Origin: an uncultured Rikenellaceae bacterium
Lineage (GTDB): Bacteria; Bacteroidota; Bacteroidia; Bacteroidales; Rikenellaceae
Length of the DNA: 64,000 nt
Direction of reading: 5' to 3'
Assembly: GCA_944325305.1 (NCBI GenBank)
Contig: CALUZO010000008.1
Location: forward strand, 124,001-188,000
Part shown: positions 8,334-17,774 of the stretch, in pieces
Numbering within the stretch: the first letter of the stretch is position 1
Layout: each line of letters opens with the position of its first letter
The notes under the pieces: generated by a model
What the model saw: the letters and a program-made list of their open reading frames with translations, nothing else
Databases searched by the model: none
What the model was told of the DNA's origin: nothing
Position numbers and translations under genes: made by a program

Positions 8334-9731
8334 TTATTCTGTCTTGACACCCTTTATTGCCGTGAACATTCTTCCCCATCGGATATTGCCGGGGAATTTT
8401 TTCTCTCTGTCTATGGACACAAGCACAAACCTTGGTTTGCCAACTATATGATCTTCGGGTACGAATCCCCAGAACCTCGAATCGAGCGAATTGTGACGGT
8501 TATCCCCCATCATGAAGTAATAGTCCATATTGAATGTGTAATTGTTGGCCGGTTCGCCGTTTATATACACTAAGCTATCCCTGACTTCGAGTTTGTTTCC
8601 TTCATAGCGTTCGATAATGTCGCGGTAGAGCGGGAGTGTCTCGAGATTGATTTGCACGGAGGCGCCTTTCTTTGGTATCCACAATGGACCGAAATTATCG
8701 AGGTTCCATGGATAGTTCACGGTATCGTGCGGGAAAATCCCCGGATCGACTTCGTCGGCTATTTGCTGTACGGTTCCCATGACGTTTCGCATATTTTTGA
8801 TGCGTTCGAGGTTTTGCTGTGTCAAGGGTAGCACGTAGACGATATTTCCTTCCGGAGTGTTATATCCTTGAATGTCCGACCTTGCAATCCCCATTTCATC
8901 GAATATTTTAGGATTTATGGGAGTTCCGTTGGTTTGCACATAGTACACATTCTGTAGTCCTGGGATGTTTCCAAGTAGTTCTCCATTTACGAAGACCTCG
9001 GATGCGGCTATGCGGATTGTATCACCCGGGAGGCCTACGCATCGTTTGACATAATTTTCTCGTTTGTCGACGGGATGCGATATTACCGTATAATCTTGGT
9101 GGAGTTTGTCTCTACCCTCCTTCTCGCCGTATATTCTTTGGTAATTTCGGAGGTCTTCGTAATAATATCCGTCCATCTTGCCAAGCAGGACCGTATCGCC
9201 GGCCGGGAAATGGAACACTACCGGATCGCCGAGTTTTACTTTTCCGAATCCTTTGAGTCTGTGGTAAGGCCATTTGATGGCTTCGGAATAGGACTTTTTG
9301 GTCTTTGACAGCGGCATCGTATTGTGTACCAACGGGAAAGAGAGAGGAGTGTTTGGAACGATAGGACCGTAAGCGAGTTTGCTGACCCACAGATAATCGC
9401 CTATAAGCAGCGATTTTTCCATCGAACCGGTAGGGATTACGTACATTGCGAATACGAAATATTTCAGCAATGTCACAACCACAACGGCAAATACGATGGC
9501 TTCAATCCACCCCCAGACCTTGCGGTAGGTTATGTTTTTTTCCAGCATAAGCCTGTGGTACTTCCCTACAAAGCGGTAAAAGATTTTCGATATGTAGATA
9601 TCGAAAATCACGACTTCACCGAGCAGCATCCACAGATTGCCTGTCCATACTACCGTGAGAAGTATGTATATTATTGAGACTACCGTGAATTTCACCCACT
9701 TGTTAGCCCATATTTCCTTTATTTTTCCCAT
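8334..9731 (-). CDS. lepB: Signal peptidase I
   Basis: This 465-residue membrane protease removes signal peptides from exported proteins. Hydrophobic segments lie near residues 12-45 and 76-98. The catalytic serine is S103 in PTGSM, and the general-base lysine is K229 in NYVKRCVGLPGD. The C-terminal signature GDNRHNSLDSR is present. It is longer than enterobacterial LepB because of inserted segments between the conserved boxes; long forms are common in Bacteroidota. It starts 36 bases after dapB and is followed by yigZ. Confidence 0.95.
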   Translation of the reverse strand: MGKIKEIWANKWVKFTVVSIIYILLTVVWTGNLWMLLGEVVIFDIYISKIFYRFVGKYHRLMLEKNITYRKVWGWIEAIVFAVVVVTLLKYFVFAMYVIPTGSMEKSLLIGDYLWVSKLAYGPIVPNTPLSFPLVHNTMPLSKTKKSYSEAIKWPYHRLKGFGKVKLGDPVVFHFPAGDTVLLGKMDGYYYEDLRNYQRIYGEKEGRDKLHQDYTVISHPVDKRENYVKRCVGLPGDTIRIAASEVFVNGELLGNIPGLQNVYYVQTNGTPINPKIFDEMGIARSDIQGYNTPEGNIVYVLPLTQQNLERIKNMRNVMGTVQQIADEVDPGIFPHDTVNYPWNLDNFGPLWIPKKGASVQINLETLPLYRDIIERYEGNKLEVRDSLVYINGEPANNYTFNMDYYFMMGDNRHNSLDSRFWGFVPEDHIVGKPRFVLVSIDREKKFPGNIRWGRMFTAIKGVKTE

Positions 9732-9767
9732 GTTAATTCAATCTTTCAATAAGACAGGGGTGATTGC

Positions 9768-10490
9768 TTAAAAACCGAGTAAATCAGACATGGAATAAAC
9801 GCCTTTCTTTCCACATATGAACTCGGCTGCGAGTACTGCGCCCGTTGCAAGACCTTTACGGTTCTTGGCACTGTGGGTCAGGGTTATCAGGTCATCTTCC
9901 GATTCATAGGTTACCGTGTGGATGCCCGGTACGACGCTCCTGCGCACGGCAAGTACTTCGAGCTCATCGGCTACGGTCGTTGTTTCATTTACCCATTTAC
10001 GTTTACGGTCGAGATTTTTTACTATTCCTTCGGCGATTGTTATTGCCGTTCCGCTGGGGGCGTCTTTTTTCTGGGTGTGGTGAACCTCTTCGAGAGTGAC
10101 ATCGTACTGAGGGAAGGCATTCATGATCTGTGCCAGTTTTTCGCTCATACGGAACATTATGTTGACCCCTACGCTGTAATTCGATGCATAGAAGAAAGTT
10201 CCGTTCTCTTGTTCGCACACTTTTTTCACATCTTCGAATTTGTCGAGCCAACCGGTAGTGCCGCATACGACGCCGACGCCGGACCGCAGACACGTTATGA
10301 TATTGTTGTAGGCCGTATCGGGAGTGGAGAACTCGATGGCTATTTGAGCTCCGAGCCGTTTCAGGTTGCCGGGATTTAGATCCGCGGTGTTATTTTCGTC
10401 GACTATGAGCACTATTTCATGACCTCGTTCGAGAAGAATTTTTTCGATCTCCTTTCCCATTTTTCCATAGCCGATAATTACTGTTTTCAT
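9768..10490 (-). CDS. dapB: 4-hydroxy-tetrahydrodipicolinate reductase
   Basis: This 240-residue enzyme reduces 4-hydroxy-tetrahydrodipicolinate in lysine and diaminopimelate synthesis. The N-terminal Rossmann motif is IGYGKMG. The substrate motif EVHHTQKKDAPSGTA holds the conserved histidines and the catalytic lysine. The start at 10490 (MKTVIIGYG) is preferred over 10514 because the fold begins there and a -7 promoter element lies about 40 bases upstream. It heads the dapB-lepB-yigZ run. Confidence 0.95.
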   Translation of the reverse strand: MKTVIIGYGKMGKEIEKILLERGHEIVLIVDENNTADLNPGNLKRLGAQIAIEFSTPDTAYNNIITCLRSGVGVVCGTTGWLDKFEDVKKVCEQENGTFFYASNYSVGVNIMFRMSEKLAQIMNAFPQYDVTLEEVHHTQKKDAPSGTAITIAEGIVKNLDRKRKWVNETTTVADELEVLAVRRSVVPGIHTVTYESEDDLITLTHSAKNRKGLATGAVLAAEFICGKKGVYSMSDLLGF

Positions 10491-10532
10491 CTGTAGTTTG
10501 AAGTTGATTGACACAATAGCTTAAGCATCATA

Positions 10533-10540
10533 CAAAGATA
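10533..10540 (-). promoter_or_regulatory. dapB promoter, -7 element
   Basis: On the minus strand TATCTTTG matches TAnnTTTG exactly. It lies 42 bases before the dapB ATG. No clear -33 TTTG is seen. Confidence 0.55.
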
Positions 10541-10628
10541 GTCGTTTGTGTGGAAATTTAAACTGTTTGCCATAAAATAGTCTCTCTAAAATTCAGTTGT
10601 ACCGGCTCTCTGTCGGACGAATAGAGGT

Positions 10629-10660
10629 TTTGGCGAATGCAATAATTTTTGATAAATTTG
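10629..10660 (+). promoter_or_regulatory. truA promoter (-33/-7)
   Basis: TTTG at 10629-10632 and TAAATTTG at 10653-10660 are separated by 20 bases. Both boxes match the Bacteroidota consensus. The leader to the truA ATG is about 45 bases. Confidence 0.75.
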
Positions 10661-10711
10661 ACAAGCGTTTGGCTGTTGAATATCGGTGAACTTTAAATCA
10701 TCTCAGGCGAC

Positions 10712-11485
10712 ATGCGTTATTTCATAGAATTATCATACAAAGGGACGGCTTATAACGGATGGCAGAGACAGGATAACGCTCCGTCAGTGCAGCAGCTACT
10801 CGAGGATTCATTTACAAGACTCCTTAGAGAGAATACGGCGGTCACAGGTGCAGGACGTACCGATACCGGGGTCCATGCATCGTATTATGTTGCACATTTC
10901 GATTGCGGTATCCCGATTGCAGACATGCAGGATTTCATATATCATCTGAATTCGATTCTTCCGCCGGACATAGCAGTTTATTCGATTGTTCCGGTTCAGG
11001 ACAGCGCTCATGCCCGTTTTGACGCTGTAAGTCGTGAATATAAATACTATATCTCTCTTGTGAAAAATCCGTTTGCGCGTGAGACGGCATGGATATTCAA
11101 AGGCACGCTGGATGAGGAGGCAATGAACGAGGCTGCGGATATATTACTCTCAACAGAAGATTTTACGACATTCGGCAAGTTGCATTCGGGCAATAAAACA
11201 AACCTGTGCAATGTCACTACCGCGGAATGGACTCTACGCGACGGTATTTTGGTTTTCACTATTCGGGCCAATCGTTTTTTGCGCAATATGGTGCGTTCGA
11301 TAACAGGTACGCTTGTGGATGTGGGACGCGGCAAGATTTCCGTCGATGATTTCGGCGATATAGTTCGCAGCCGAGATATTGCCCGGGCTACCAATTCGGC
11401 TCCGGCGCAAGGTCTGTTCCTGACGGATGTCAAATATCCAGACGACATATTCCGGAGACACAGCATGACATCATACAGATATTGA
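10712..11485 (+). CDS. truA: tRNA pseudouridine(38-40) synthase
   Basis: This 257-residue enzyme isomerises uridines 38-40 in the tRNA anticodon arm. The catalytic aspartate is D51 in GRTDTGVHA. The N-terminal LSYKGTAYNGWQRQ and the C-terminal NRFLRNMVRSITGTLVDVG are family signatures. It stands alone on plus with its own promoter, divergent from dapB. Confidence 0.96.
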   Translation: MRYFIELSYKGTAYNGWQRQDNAPSVQQLLEDSFTRLLRENTAVTGAGRTDTGVHASYYVAHFDCGIPIADMQDFIYHLNSILPPDIAVYSIVPVQDSAHARFDAVSREYKYYISLVKNPFARETAWIFKGTLDEEAMNEAADILLSTEDFTTFGKLHSGNKTNLCNVTTAEWTLRDGILVFTIRANRFLRNMVRSITGTLVDVGRGKISVDDFGDIVRSRDIARATNSAPAQGLFLTDVKYPDDIFRRHSMTSYRY

Positions 11486-11705
11486 TACTCCAAGAATTTC
11501 ACGTATCTTAACCCGATACAACGAATCTCCAATTCCCATACCGGTGTCATACAGCCTGTTTCAAACACGACACTCAACACTGTGAAGAGATGGCGTATAA
11601 GTGCATAAGAAAAATTCTCGCCATATTCTCAAGCTCCTTGTTTTTTCGTATGGCATCTATTCGTATAGAGAAAATTCGTTTTTTTAGTCGGGGATACGGT
11701 TCCGC

Positions 11706-13097
11706 TTATAAATCCATCGTCTGTTCTTCCGCATTTTCAGCAGCCTGTGTTATGGTTTCGCTCATTGTGGGATGAGGATGAATAATATGTGCGATTATAT
11801 GCGAAGTGACACCCGTTTGTTTTGCGAGCGTCAACTCACCGACCATCTCGGTAACGTTCGCCCCTACAAGATGGGCTCCGAGCAACTCATTCGTTGAGCC
11901 GTCGAATATGAGTTTCACGAAACCGTCGCGATCGCCGGCCGACAGGGCCTTCCCCGATGCCGTGAAAGAAAATTTACCGACACGTATCTCTCTGCCCTTT
12001 TCACGCGCCTGTTTTTCGGTCAATCCCACAGAAGCTACTTCGGGGGTAGTATAGACACACGAAGGGATTGCAGTATAATCTATGGGTTGCGGCTCGAGTC
12101 CGCATATCTTGTCAATACAGCATATTGCTTCTGCGGATGCTACATGAGCCAGAGCCGGGCCTGGCACTATATCCCCTATTGCATATACTCCAGCCACGTT
12201 TGTCCGGTAAAATTCATCGACAACTACTTTACCGTTTACTGTAGCTACGCCAATGTTCTCCAGACCAATTCCGTCGATATTAGCCGTGACACCTGTCGCC
12301 GACAAGACCATTTCGCTTTCGAGCGTTCGAGATCCCTTTTTGTCCTCGATCTCGACACTACACCTGTCGTTACACACTGTGACGGATTTGACGGCAGCTG
12401 ATGTCATAACGGTAGCATGTAACTTTCTGAACGATCTATCCATACATTTCGAAACCTCTTCGTCTTCGAGAGGAAGTATGTCGGGGAGGTATTCTATCAG
12501 CGTCACTTTAGAACCCAACGCGGCGAAATACCATGCAAACTCACAGCCGATGGCACCGGAACCTACTACGATTATCGATTTGGGGATGCGCTCAAGCGAC
12601 AGAGCCTGCCTGTAATTTATAACATACTTGCCGTCTATCTTTATTGCAGGAATCTCTTTCGAACGTGAACCTGTAGCCAATATGATATGCTGAGCCTTAT
12701 GGCGGCTTGCCGTGCCGTCCTTCCGCGCCACTGCGACCATGCCTCCGCCGAGCAGACTACCCTGCCCTTCGATCACATCGACTTTGTTTTTGTCGAGCAT
12801 GAACGCGACACCTTTGCTCATAGTGTTTGCTATGGAACGGCTGCGTGCGACGATATTCGTCATATCTGGAGTGGCATGTCCTCCTATTTCCACACCGAAC
12901 GAATCTGCATGCAAGGCATATTGATAAATCTGTGCGCTTTTAAGGAGCGCCTTAGTTGGTATACACCCCCAGTTTACGCATATTCCGCCCAACTCCGCAC
13001 GTTCGACCAGAGCTACTTTCTTGCCTGATTGCGCCCCTCGTATAGCGGCTGCATATCCGCCGGGGCCACTTCCAATAACTATTATATCATAATCCAT
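11706..13097 (-). CDS. lpdA: Dihydrolipoyl dehydrogenase
   Basis: This 463-residue flavoprotein is the E3 disulfide reductase of 2-oxoacid dehydrogenase or glycine cleavage complexes. It has the FAD motif GSGPGGYAAA at 9-18, the redox disulfide C40/C45 in GGICVNWGCIPTK, an NAD motif GSGAIGCEFA, a second FAD motif YAIGDI, and the C-terminal HPHPTMSE with the catalytic His-Glu pair. No E1 or E2 genes are nearby. A lone lpd may serve the glycine cleavage system or an unlinked complex. The 220 bases between its stop and truA hold no gene I can support. Confidence 0.95.
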   Translation of the reverse strand: MDYDIIVIGSGPGGYAAAIRGAQSGKKVALVERAELGGICVNWGCIPTKALLKSAQIYQYALHADSFGVEIGGHATPDMTNIVARSRSIANTMSKGVAFMLDKNKVDVIEGQGSLLGGGMVAVARKDGTASRHKAQHIILATGSRSKEIPAIKIDGKYVINYRQALSLERIPKSIIVVGSGAIGCEFAWYFAALGSKVTLIEYLPDILPLEDEEVSKCMDRSFRKLHATVMTSAAVKSVTVCNDRCSVEIEDKKGSRTLESEMVLSATGVTANIDGIGLENIGVATVNGKVVVDEFYRTNVAGVYAIGDIVPGPALAHVASAEAICCIDKICGLEPQPIDYTAIPSCVYTTPEVASVGLTEKQAREKGREIRVGKFSFTASGKALSAGDRDGFVKLIFDGSTNELLGAHLVGANVTEMVGELTLAKQTGVTSHIIAHIIHPHPTMSETITQAAENAEEQTMDL

Positions 13098-13210
13098 GGT
13101 TCGAAATATTAAATCGGGATATTACAGCGACTGCAATGGCATTTGCTTTGCAATCAGCAAGATAGCCGTTTGCCATGATATTCGCACTCTTTTAGCCTGT
13201 CCGTTATTAA

Positions 13211-13218
13211 CAAAAATA
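13211..13218 (-). promoter_or_regulatory. Possible lpdA promoter, -7 element
   Basis: On the minus strand TATTTTTG fits TAnnTTTG. It implies a leader of about 105 bases before lpdA. The setting is AT-rich, so a chance match is likely. Confidence 0.3.
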
Positions 13219-13262
13219 CGAAAATATTGCTTATTTTTACTTTGTAATCCTGACAACAGAAT

Positions 13263-13928
13263 ATGGAATTAAAAGAACAAATCGACGAAGTCGTCAAGGC
13301 TATCCCCAAGGGGGTGACTCTTGTAGCCGTTTCAAAAACACATCCGGCCGACAAGGTGATGGAGGCATACGAGGCGGGACTACGTATATTCGGTGAAAGC
13401 AGGCCGCAGGAATTGAAAGCAAAATATGAAGCGCTGCCGAAAGATATACGCTGGCATATGATCGGTCACCTTCAAACAAATAAGGTGAAGTACATAGCCC
13501 CGTTCGTGGAACTGATACATTCCGTGGATTCGGAAAGGCTATTGGACGCCATCAATAAAGAGGGATGGAAAAACGGACGCGTCATCGACGTATTGCTCGA
13601 GATACATATAGCTGAGGAAAATTCCAAAAGCGGCTGGGAACTCGACGAACTTGTGAAGTATCTCGACAAAGGTGATTATAAGTTGCTGACAAATATCAGG
13701 ATACGCGGACTTATGGGAATTGCCACTTTTACCGACAATACCGAGCAGGTAAGAATGGAATTCGGCCGTCTCCATGATATTTTCACGACATTCAAAAAAG
13801 AGAGGTTCGGGAAAGACTTCGACACCCTCTCGATGGGAATGACTGCCGACTGGCAGATCGCTGTGGAATGCGGTGCCAATATGGTGCGTATCGGAAGCCT
13901 CATATTCGGAGCACGCGAACAAAAGTGA
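13263..13928 (+). CDS. yggS: YggS/PROSC family PLP homeostasis protein
   Basis: This 221-residue protein has the alanine-racemase-like barrel that binds pyridoxal phosphate without known catalysis and balances PLP and amino-acid pools. The PLP lysine is K25 in VAVSKTHP. Family motifs FGESRPQELKAK, WHMIGHLQTNKVK and the C-terminal GANMVRIGSLIFG, which cups the PLP phosphate, are present. It starts 45 bases inside the gap with lpdA and is followed 28 bases later by the DHOD-like gene. Confidence 0.94.
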   Translation: MELKEQIDEVVKAIPKGVTLVAVSKTHPADKVMEAYEAGLRIFGESRPQELKAKYEALPKDIRWHMIGHLQTNKVKYIAPFVELIHSVDSERLLDAINKEGWKNGRVIDVLLEIHIAEENSKSGWELDELVKYLDKGDYKLLTNIRIRGLMGIATFTDNTEQVRMEFGRLHDIFTTFKKERFGKDFDTLSMGMTADWQIAVECGANMVRIGSLIFGAREQK

Positions 13929-13956
13929 CTTTTAACCGATCGTAAATAGCTTAAGT

Positions 13957-14928
13957 ATGAGACTCGAAACCAAATACCTCGGATTGACTCTGCCGAATCC
14001 TGTCGTAATAGCGAGTTCTCCCCTCACCTCGTCGTTAAAACACGTCGTGGAGATGGAGAATGCCGGCGCAGGTGCAGTAATACTCAAATCTATCTTCGAA
14101 GAGCAGATATTGGATGAAAGCCAATTTCTCGAACGTTTCCACGACTATCCGGAAACTATCGACTATCTTCGCAACTATGTGGGTAATGACTACATCCAGG
14201 GATATCTGTCATTGATAAAGCAGGCTAAGGCCAGCCTGGCTATCCCAGTGATTGCCAGTATAAATTGCATGAATGAAAGCGGATGGGTCGATTATGCGCG
14301 CAAGATCGAGGAGGTAGGTGCGGACGCTCTCGAACTCAACATATTCCTTCTCCCTACCCGCCCCGAACAGACATCGGCTGAAATAGAAAAACACTATCTC
14401 GACACCATAAGCAGCGTGACCGATGTGGTCGGCATTCCGGTATCGGTAAAATTGCCAAAAAAATTCACCAATGTCCTGAACATTGCCAGCGAGACTTATA
14501 AACGCAAGGCCAAAGGTATCGTTATGTTCAACCGTTTCATCGAGCCGGATATTGATGTTGACAATCTCAAAGTATTCGACTCCGACCGTTTGAGTTCGAA
14601 TGCCGAATTGCGCAGTACCATACGTTCGGTTGCAATGTGCGCACCGCAGGTATCGGGAATCGACATAGCCGTATCGACAGGCGTCCACACCGGCGAAGAT
14701 CTTGTCAAGGTTTTGCTTGCCGGCGCTAAAGCCGCAGAGATTTGCACAGTTGTCTACAAACATGGCGCCGCCGTCATCGAAGAGATGAAAATGTATCTCG
14801 CTTCCTGGATGAATACGCATGGTTTCGACGCTGTCGATCAGTTTGTGGGGCTACTCAGCAATAAGTCCAGCGAAGACTATAACGAGTTCTATCAGCGTGC
14901 ACAGTATATGAAAACATTCCAACAGTAA
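13957..14928 (+). CDS. Dihydroorotate dehydrogenase-like FMN protein
   Basis: This 323-residue protein has a DHOD-type alpha/beta barrel. The N-terminal GLTLPNPVVIASSPL and the C-terminal STGVHTGEDLVKVLLAGA, in the FMN-phosphate region, match the superfamily. The loop that in true dihydroorotate dehydrogenases carries an NxSCPN-like motif with the catalytic Cys or Ser reads LNIFLLPTRPEQ here, with no cysteine. It is therefore probably not PyrD. Proteins like this are commonly annotated as dihydroorotate dehydrogenase-like in Bacteroidota; substrate unknown. It lies 28 bases after yggS and is likely co-transcribed. Confidence 0.85.
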   Translation: MRLETKYLGLTLPNPVVIASSPLTSSLKHVVEMENAGAGAVILKSIFEEQILDESQFLERFHDYPETIDYLRNYVGNDYIQGYLSLIKQAKASLAIPVIASINCMNESGWVDYARKIEEVGADALELNIFLLPTRPEQTSAEIEKHYLDTISSVTDVVGIPVSVKLPKKFTNVLNIASETYKRKAKGIVMFNRFIEPDIDVDNLKVFDSDRLSSNAELRSTIRSVAMCAPQVSGIDIAVSTGVHTGEDLVKVLLAGAKAAEICTVVYKHGAAVIEEMKMYLASWMNTHGFDAVDQFVGLLSNKSSEDYNEFYQRAQYMKTFQQ

Positions 14929-14947
14929 GTGCTAAACTCCCGACACA

Positions 14948-14984
14948 CAAACAAGGCTTCCTTTTTATAGGGAAGCCTTGTTTG
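14948..14984. terminator. Bidirectional terminator
   Basis: A 14-bp perfect stem (CAAACAAGGCTTCC / GGAAGCCTTGTTTG) has a 9-base T-rich loop. It sits between the convergent DHOD-like and M23 genes. Confidence 0.8.
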
Positions 14985-15064
14985 TAAGCCCTGTTGCCGT
15001 AAGTTAAAATAGAATTGCAGAAATTGAACCGCATAAAGCGTTCTCCTGTCCAATACGATGAAAC

Positions 15065-16126
15065 CTATCGGATCCGTAATCTTCTGTTAATCTGGAGTAT
15101 GGTGTTGCGACTGATATTGTTAAGACGGCAAATCTGATCGATCGAGACCCCATACCTGCGGGATATGCTTCCGAGCATGTCGCCTGATTTGATCGTATGG
15201 TAGACTTCCTGACTTTTGCGGTATTCTTCTTCGCGTTTTGCCTTTTCCTCCTCGGAAAGATATGCAAGTATGTCTTCGGCAGATGCCTCCTTACCATCCT
15301 CGTCTTTGAGGGAAGCAAGGTTTTCGAAATCATCATACTCTTCCAGCTGGTCTGTTTCGCGTGAATATATGCTGAAGAAAGAACGCTCGAGTGCGAATGT
15401 CTGATATTTCAGTTCCCCTTCTTCGAAGGCAAACAGCCGCTCGGGATCGAACGTCTGGTCAAAATAACGCACCTCGAAATGAAGATGAGGTCCTGTGCTG
15501 CGACCGGTGCTGCCCCCGTAACCGATGACATCGCCCGCTTTCACATAGTCGTTGACACTGACGTTTCTGCGCGACATGTGGGCATACCAGGTCTCCAGAC
15601 CGTTGCTGTGACGTATGATGACGAGGTTGCCGAAACCGCCCGAGTTATATGTAGAATAACGCACTTTACCTTCGAATGTGGCGTATATAGGTTCTCCTGT
15701 TTTCAATGGCAGGTCGACGCCATTATGATTTCTTCGTCCACGCCGACCGTATTTGGAACGCACTTTTGCCACGAATGGAGCGCAAAAATCCTGATAGTCC
15801 GAGATAAGTTTTATGTCGATGAGCTCCGGGAGGTCGTTAAGGGCTACTGACTTGTATGCAAAAACCTGTGTCGTGTCCCAATATTCATTGAATGCCTGCA
15901 GGCTGTCGAGTTTTTCCTGGAGCGTCGGTCTGTAATAACAGAACGTATTGTTTGTGAAAAGCACGAGTTTGGTTTCGGGATCGGCCGTGTCTATTGTATC
16001 GATAGGGATACGCGGCAACTCCTCTAATTTTGGGGTATAATTGACCGAACGTCGTTGCGCATGGCTGCCGTCGATTGCAAAAACACAACACGCAACTATG
16101 ATATATAACAATGAATATCTGTTCAC
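15065..16126 (-). CDS. M23 peptidase with C-terminal LysM domain
   Basis: This 353-residue exported cell-wall hydrolase, or divisome-type regulator, has an N-terminal signal peptide (about 1-23, hydrophobic LLYIIVACCVFA). The M23 domain has zinc ligands H134-x3-D138 and H214-x-H216 in GPHLHFE. A highly charged Glu/Lys stretch follows at about 280-305. A LysM domain (about 308-353, HTIKSGDMLGSISRRYGVS) would bind peptidoglycan. All M23 zinc ligands are present, so endopeptidase activity is expected. It has its own -7 element just after the terminator of the DUF3109 gene. Confidence 0.92.
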   Translation of the reverse strand: MNRYSLLYIIVACCVFAIDGSHAQRRSVNYTPKLEELPRIPIDTIDTADPETKLVLFTNNTFCYYRPTLQEKLDSLQAFNEYWDTTQVFAYKSVALNDLPELIDIKLISDYQDFCAPFVAKVRSKYGRRGRRNHNGVDLPLKTGEPIYATFEGKVRYSTYNSGGFGNLVIIRHSNGLETWYAHMSRRNVSVNDYVKAGDVIGYGGSTGRSTGPHLHFEVRYFDQTFDPERLFAFEEGELKYQTFALERSFFSIYSRETDQLEEYDDFENLASLKDEDGKEASAEDILAYLSEEEKAKREEEYRKSQEVYHTIKSGDMLGSISRRYGVSIDQICRLNNISRNTILQINRRLRIR

Positions 16127-16150
16127 AACAGGCTAATATTAGGATTATCG

Positions 16151-16158
16151 CAAATTTA
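16151..16158 (-). promoter_or_regulatory. M23 peptidase promoter, -7 element
   Basis: On the minus strand TAAATTTG is an exact TAnnTTTG match 25 bases before the ATG. It follows immediately after the upstream terminator. An ATTG 18 bases upstream may serve as -33. Confidence 0.6.
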
Positions 16159-16160
16159 CA

Positions 16161-16189
16161 AAAAAACCGAAAAAATCAATTTTTCGGTT
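16161..16189 (-). terminator. Rho-independent terminator of the yicC-DUF3109 operon
   Basis: On the minus strand a 10-bp stem (AACCGAAAAA / TTTTTCGGTT) overlaps the last codons of the DUF3109 gene and is followed by a run of T. Confidence 0.75.
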
Positions 16190-16763
16190 CTCGGTTTTCT
16201 TTTATGAATTTCTCAGCCTCTTCCAATGCTTTGTAAAACTCCTCCCCGAAACATCTTTCTATTGGTGTCTTCAGTGATTTGTAGACCGGTATTCCAAGTC
16301 TCGTGCCACAACTCCTTGCCGGCGCACAAACATTCCATCTGTGGTAATTCAATCCGATTGTGCCATTGCTGAATTTTGCCACCCGAATCGGGTAAAGATG
16401 ACATGAAATGGGTTTTTGGAATTCGAGTTTTCCGTCACGCCAGGCCCTCTCTATGGCGCAAAGCGTCACTCCGTTCTCTTCGAAAGAGTATGCGCATTCG
16501 GCATCGTTTATAAGAGGGGTGGTCAAATCGCCATCTTCGTCCACTACCGCAAATCCCTGCTGCTCGATTGCTGCGACACCTTCCGGTTTCAGATACGGCT
16601 TGTATGCCTCATAGTTTTCTTCCAGGAGATCGACCTCGTCCATATCCAATGGGGCGCCCGAATTTCCGTCCACGCAGCATATGCCTTTGCATTTTGCTAT
16701 GTCGCAACAGAAGTGTTCGGTCAATAAATCTATGCTGACTATCTTTCCATCAATCTCTATCAT
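16176..16763 (-). CDS. DUF3109 family cysteine-rich protein
   Basis: This 195-residue protein is cysteine-rich, with C19, C20, C25, C29 and C30 near the N-terminus and further cysteines in CAYSF, TLCAIERAW, SCHLYPIR, NVCAPARSC and ERCFG. This fits the DUF3109/YkgJ-like group, thought to bind zinc or an iron-sulfur cluster. Function is unknown. Its ATG overlaps the ddl stop in an ATGA, so it is likely coupled to ddl translation. It is the last gene before a terminator. Confidence 0.85.
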   Translation of the reverse strand: MIEIDGKIVSIDLLTEHFCCDIAKCKGICCVDGNSGAPLDMDEVDLLEENYEAYKPYLKPEGVAAIEQQGFAVVDEDGDLTTPLINDAECAYSFEENGVTLCAIERAWRDGKLEFQKPISCHLYPIRVAKFSNGTIGLNYHRWNVCAPARSCGTRLGIPVYKSLKTPIERCFGEEFYKALEEAEKFIKENREPKN

Positions 16764-17749
16764 CGGCGGGGAGTATATGTATCTTCGATAATCATATCAT
16801 AGAGTTCGCCCAATGTCAGACCTATTACGGATGCCTGTTTTGGTACAATGCTGCCGCCGCTCATCCCGGGAATCGAATTCACCTCTATGAAATATGGCAC
16901 ACCGTCTTTTATGATAAAATCGACCCTCACGACTCCCCTGCAGCCGCAAGCTTTATAGACATTTCGTGTCATTTCGTTAACGACTGCCTTTGTTTTTTCG
17001 TCTATTCTGGCCGGGGTTATCTCTTCCGAAAAACCGGGCATATACTTGGCTTCGTAGTCGAAGAAATCTTTTTTGGGGACGATTTCTGTTATGGGCAGCA
17101 CGTACTCCTTCTTTTTGGTAATCAAGATACCGCAACTCACCTCCATTCCAGCGATAAATTCTTCAGCCAAAACATTTGCACTCTCTTTGCGTGCGTTTTC
17201 GATAGCGGTCGGTATCTCGTCGGCATTTCTCACTTTGGTTACGCCGAAACTGCTTCCGCTGGCCGTAGGTTTTATGATCAGCGGCAATCCGAGTTCTGCG
17301 ACGAGTCTTTCCGGATCGACATTGTCGCCACTTTTAATATAAATATGCTTTGCAAGATTTACCCCGCTCTCCTTCACGGCAATCTTGCACAGCAGCTTGT
17401 CGAAAGTCACGACCGTCGATGTCAAGTCGCACGACGAATAGGAAACACCCATCATATCGAGATATCCCTGCATTTTGCCATTTTCTCCGGGGGTTCCGTG
17501 TATGAGTATCAAGGCGTAATCGAAGATGATTTTCTGCGACCCGACTGTCAGAGAGAAATCGTTTTTGTCGACCTGAATCTCGGTGCCTTCCTTACTCAGA
17601 TAGGTCCATGAACGGCCGCTAATATTTATCAGATAGACATTGTATTTCGATGTGTCGAGGGATTCCGATACGCGGGCCGCACTTTGGAACGATATTTCCT
17701 TCTCCGACGAATCGCCGCCAGCCAGTAAAGCTATATTTATCTTATTCAT
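16760..17749 (-). CDS. ddl: D-alanine--D-alanine ligase
   Basis: This 329-residue ATP-grasp ligase makes the D-Ala-D-Ala dipeptide for peptidoglycan. Features are the N-terminal LLAGGDSSEKEIS, the ATP-binding loop PTASGSSFGVTKV, and the C-terminal Mg-binding FIEVNSIPGMSGGSIVPKQ. Length is typical. It lies 25 bases after the small TPR gene in the yicC-gmk-nadD run. Confidence 0.95.
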   Translation of the reverse strand: MNKINIALLAGGDSSEKEISFQSAARVSESLDTSKYNVYLINISGRSWTYLSKEGTEIQVDKNDFSLTVGSQKIIFDYALILIHGTPGENGKMQGYLDMMGVSYSSCDLTSTVVTFDKLLCKIAVKESGVNLAKHIYIKSGDNVDPERLVAELGLPLIIKPTASGSSFGVTKVRNADEIPTAIENARKESANVLAEEFIAGMEVSCGILITKKKEYVLPITEIVPKKDFFDYEAKYMPGFSEEITPARIDEKTKAVVNEMTRNVYKACGCRGVVRVDFIIKDGVPYFIEVNSIPGMSGGSIVPKQASVIGLTLGELYDMIIEDTYTPRR

Positions 17750-17774
17750 AGTTGTTTATAGTATGGTATTTCAA

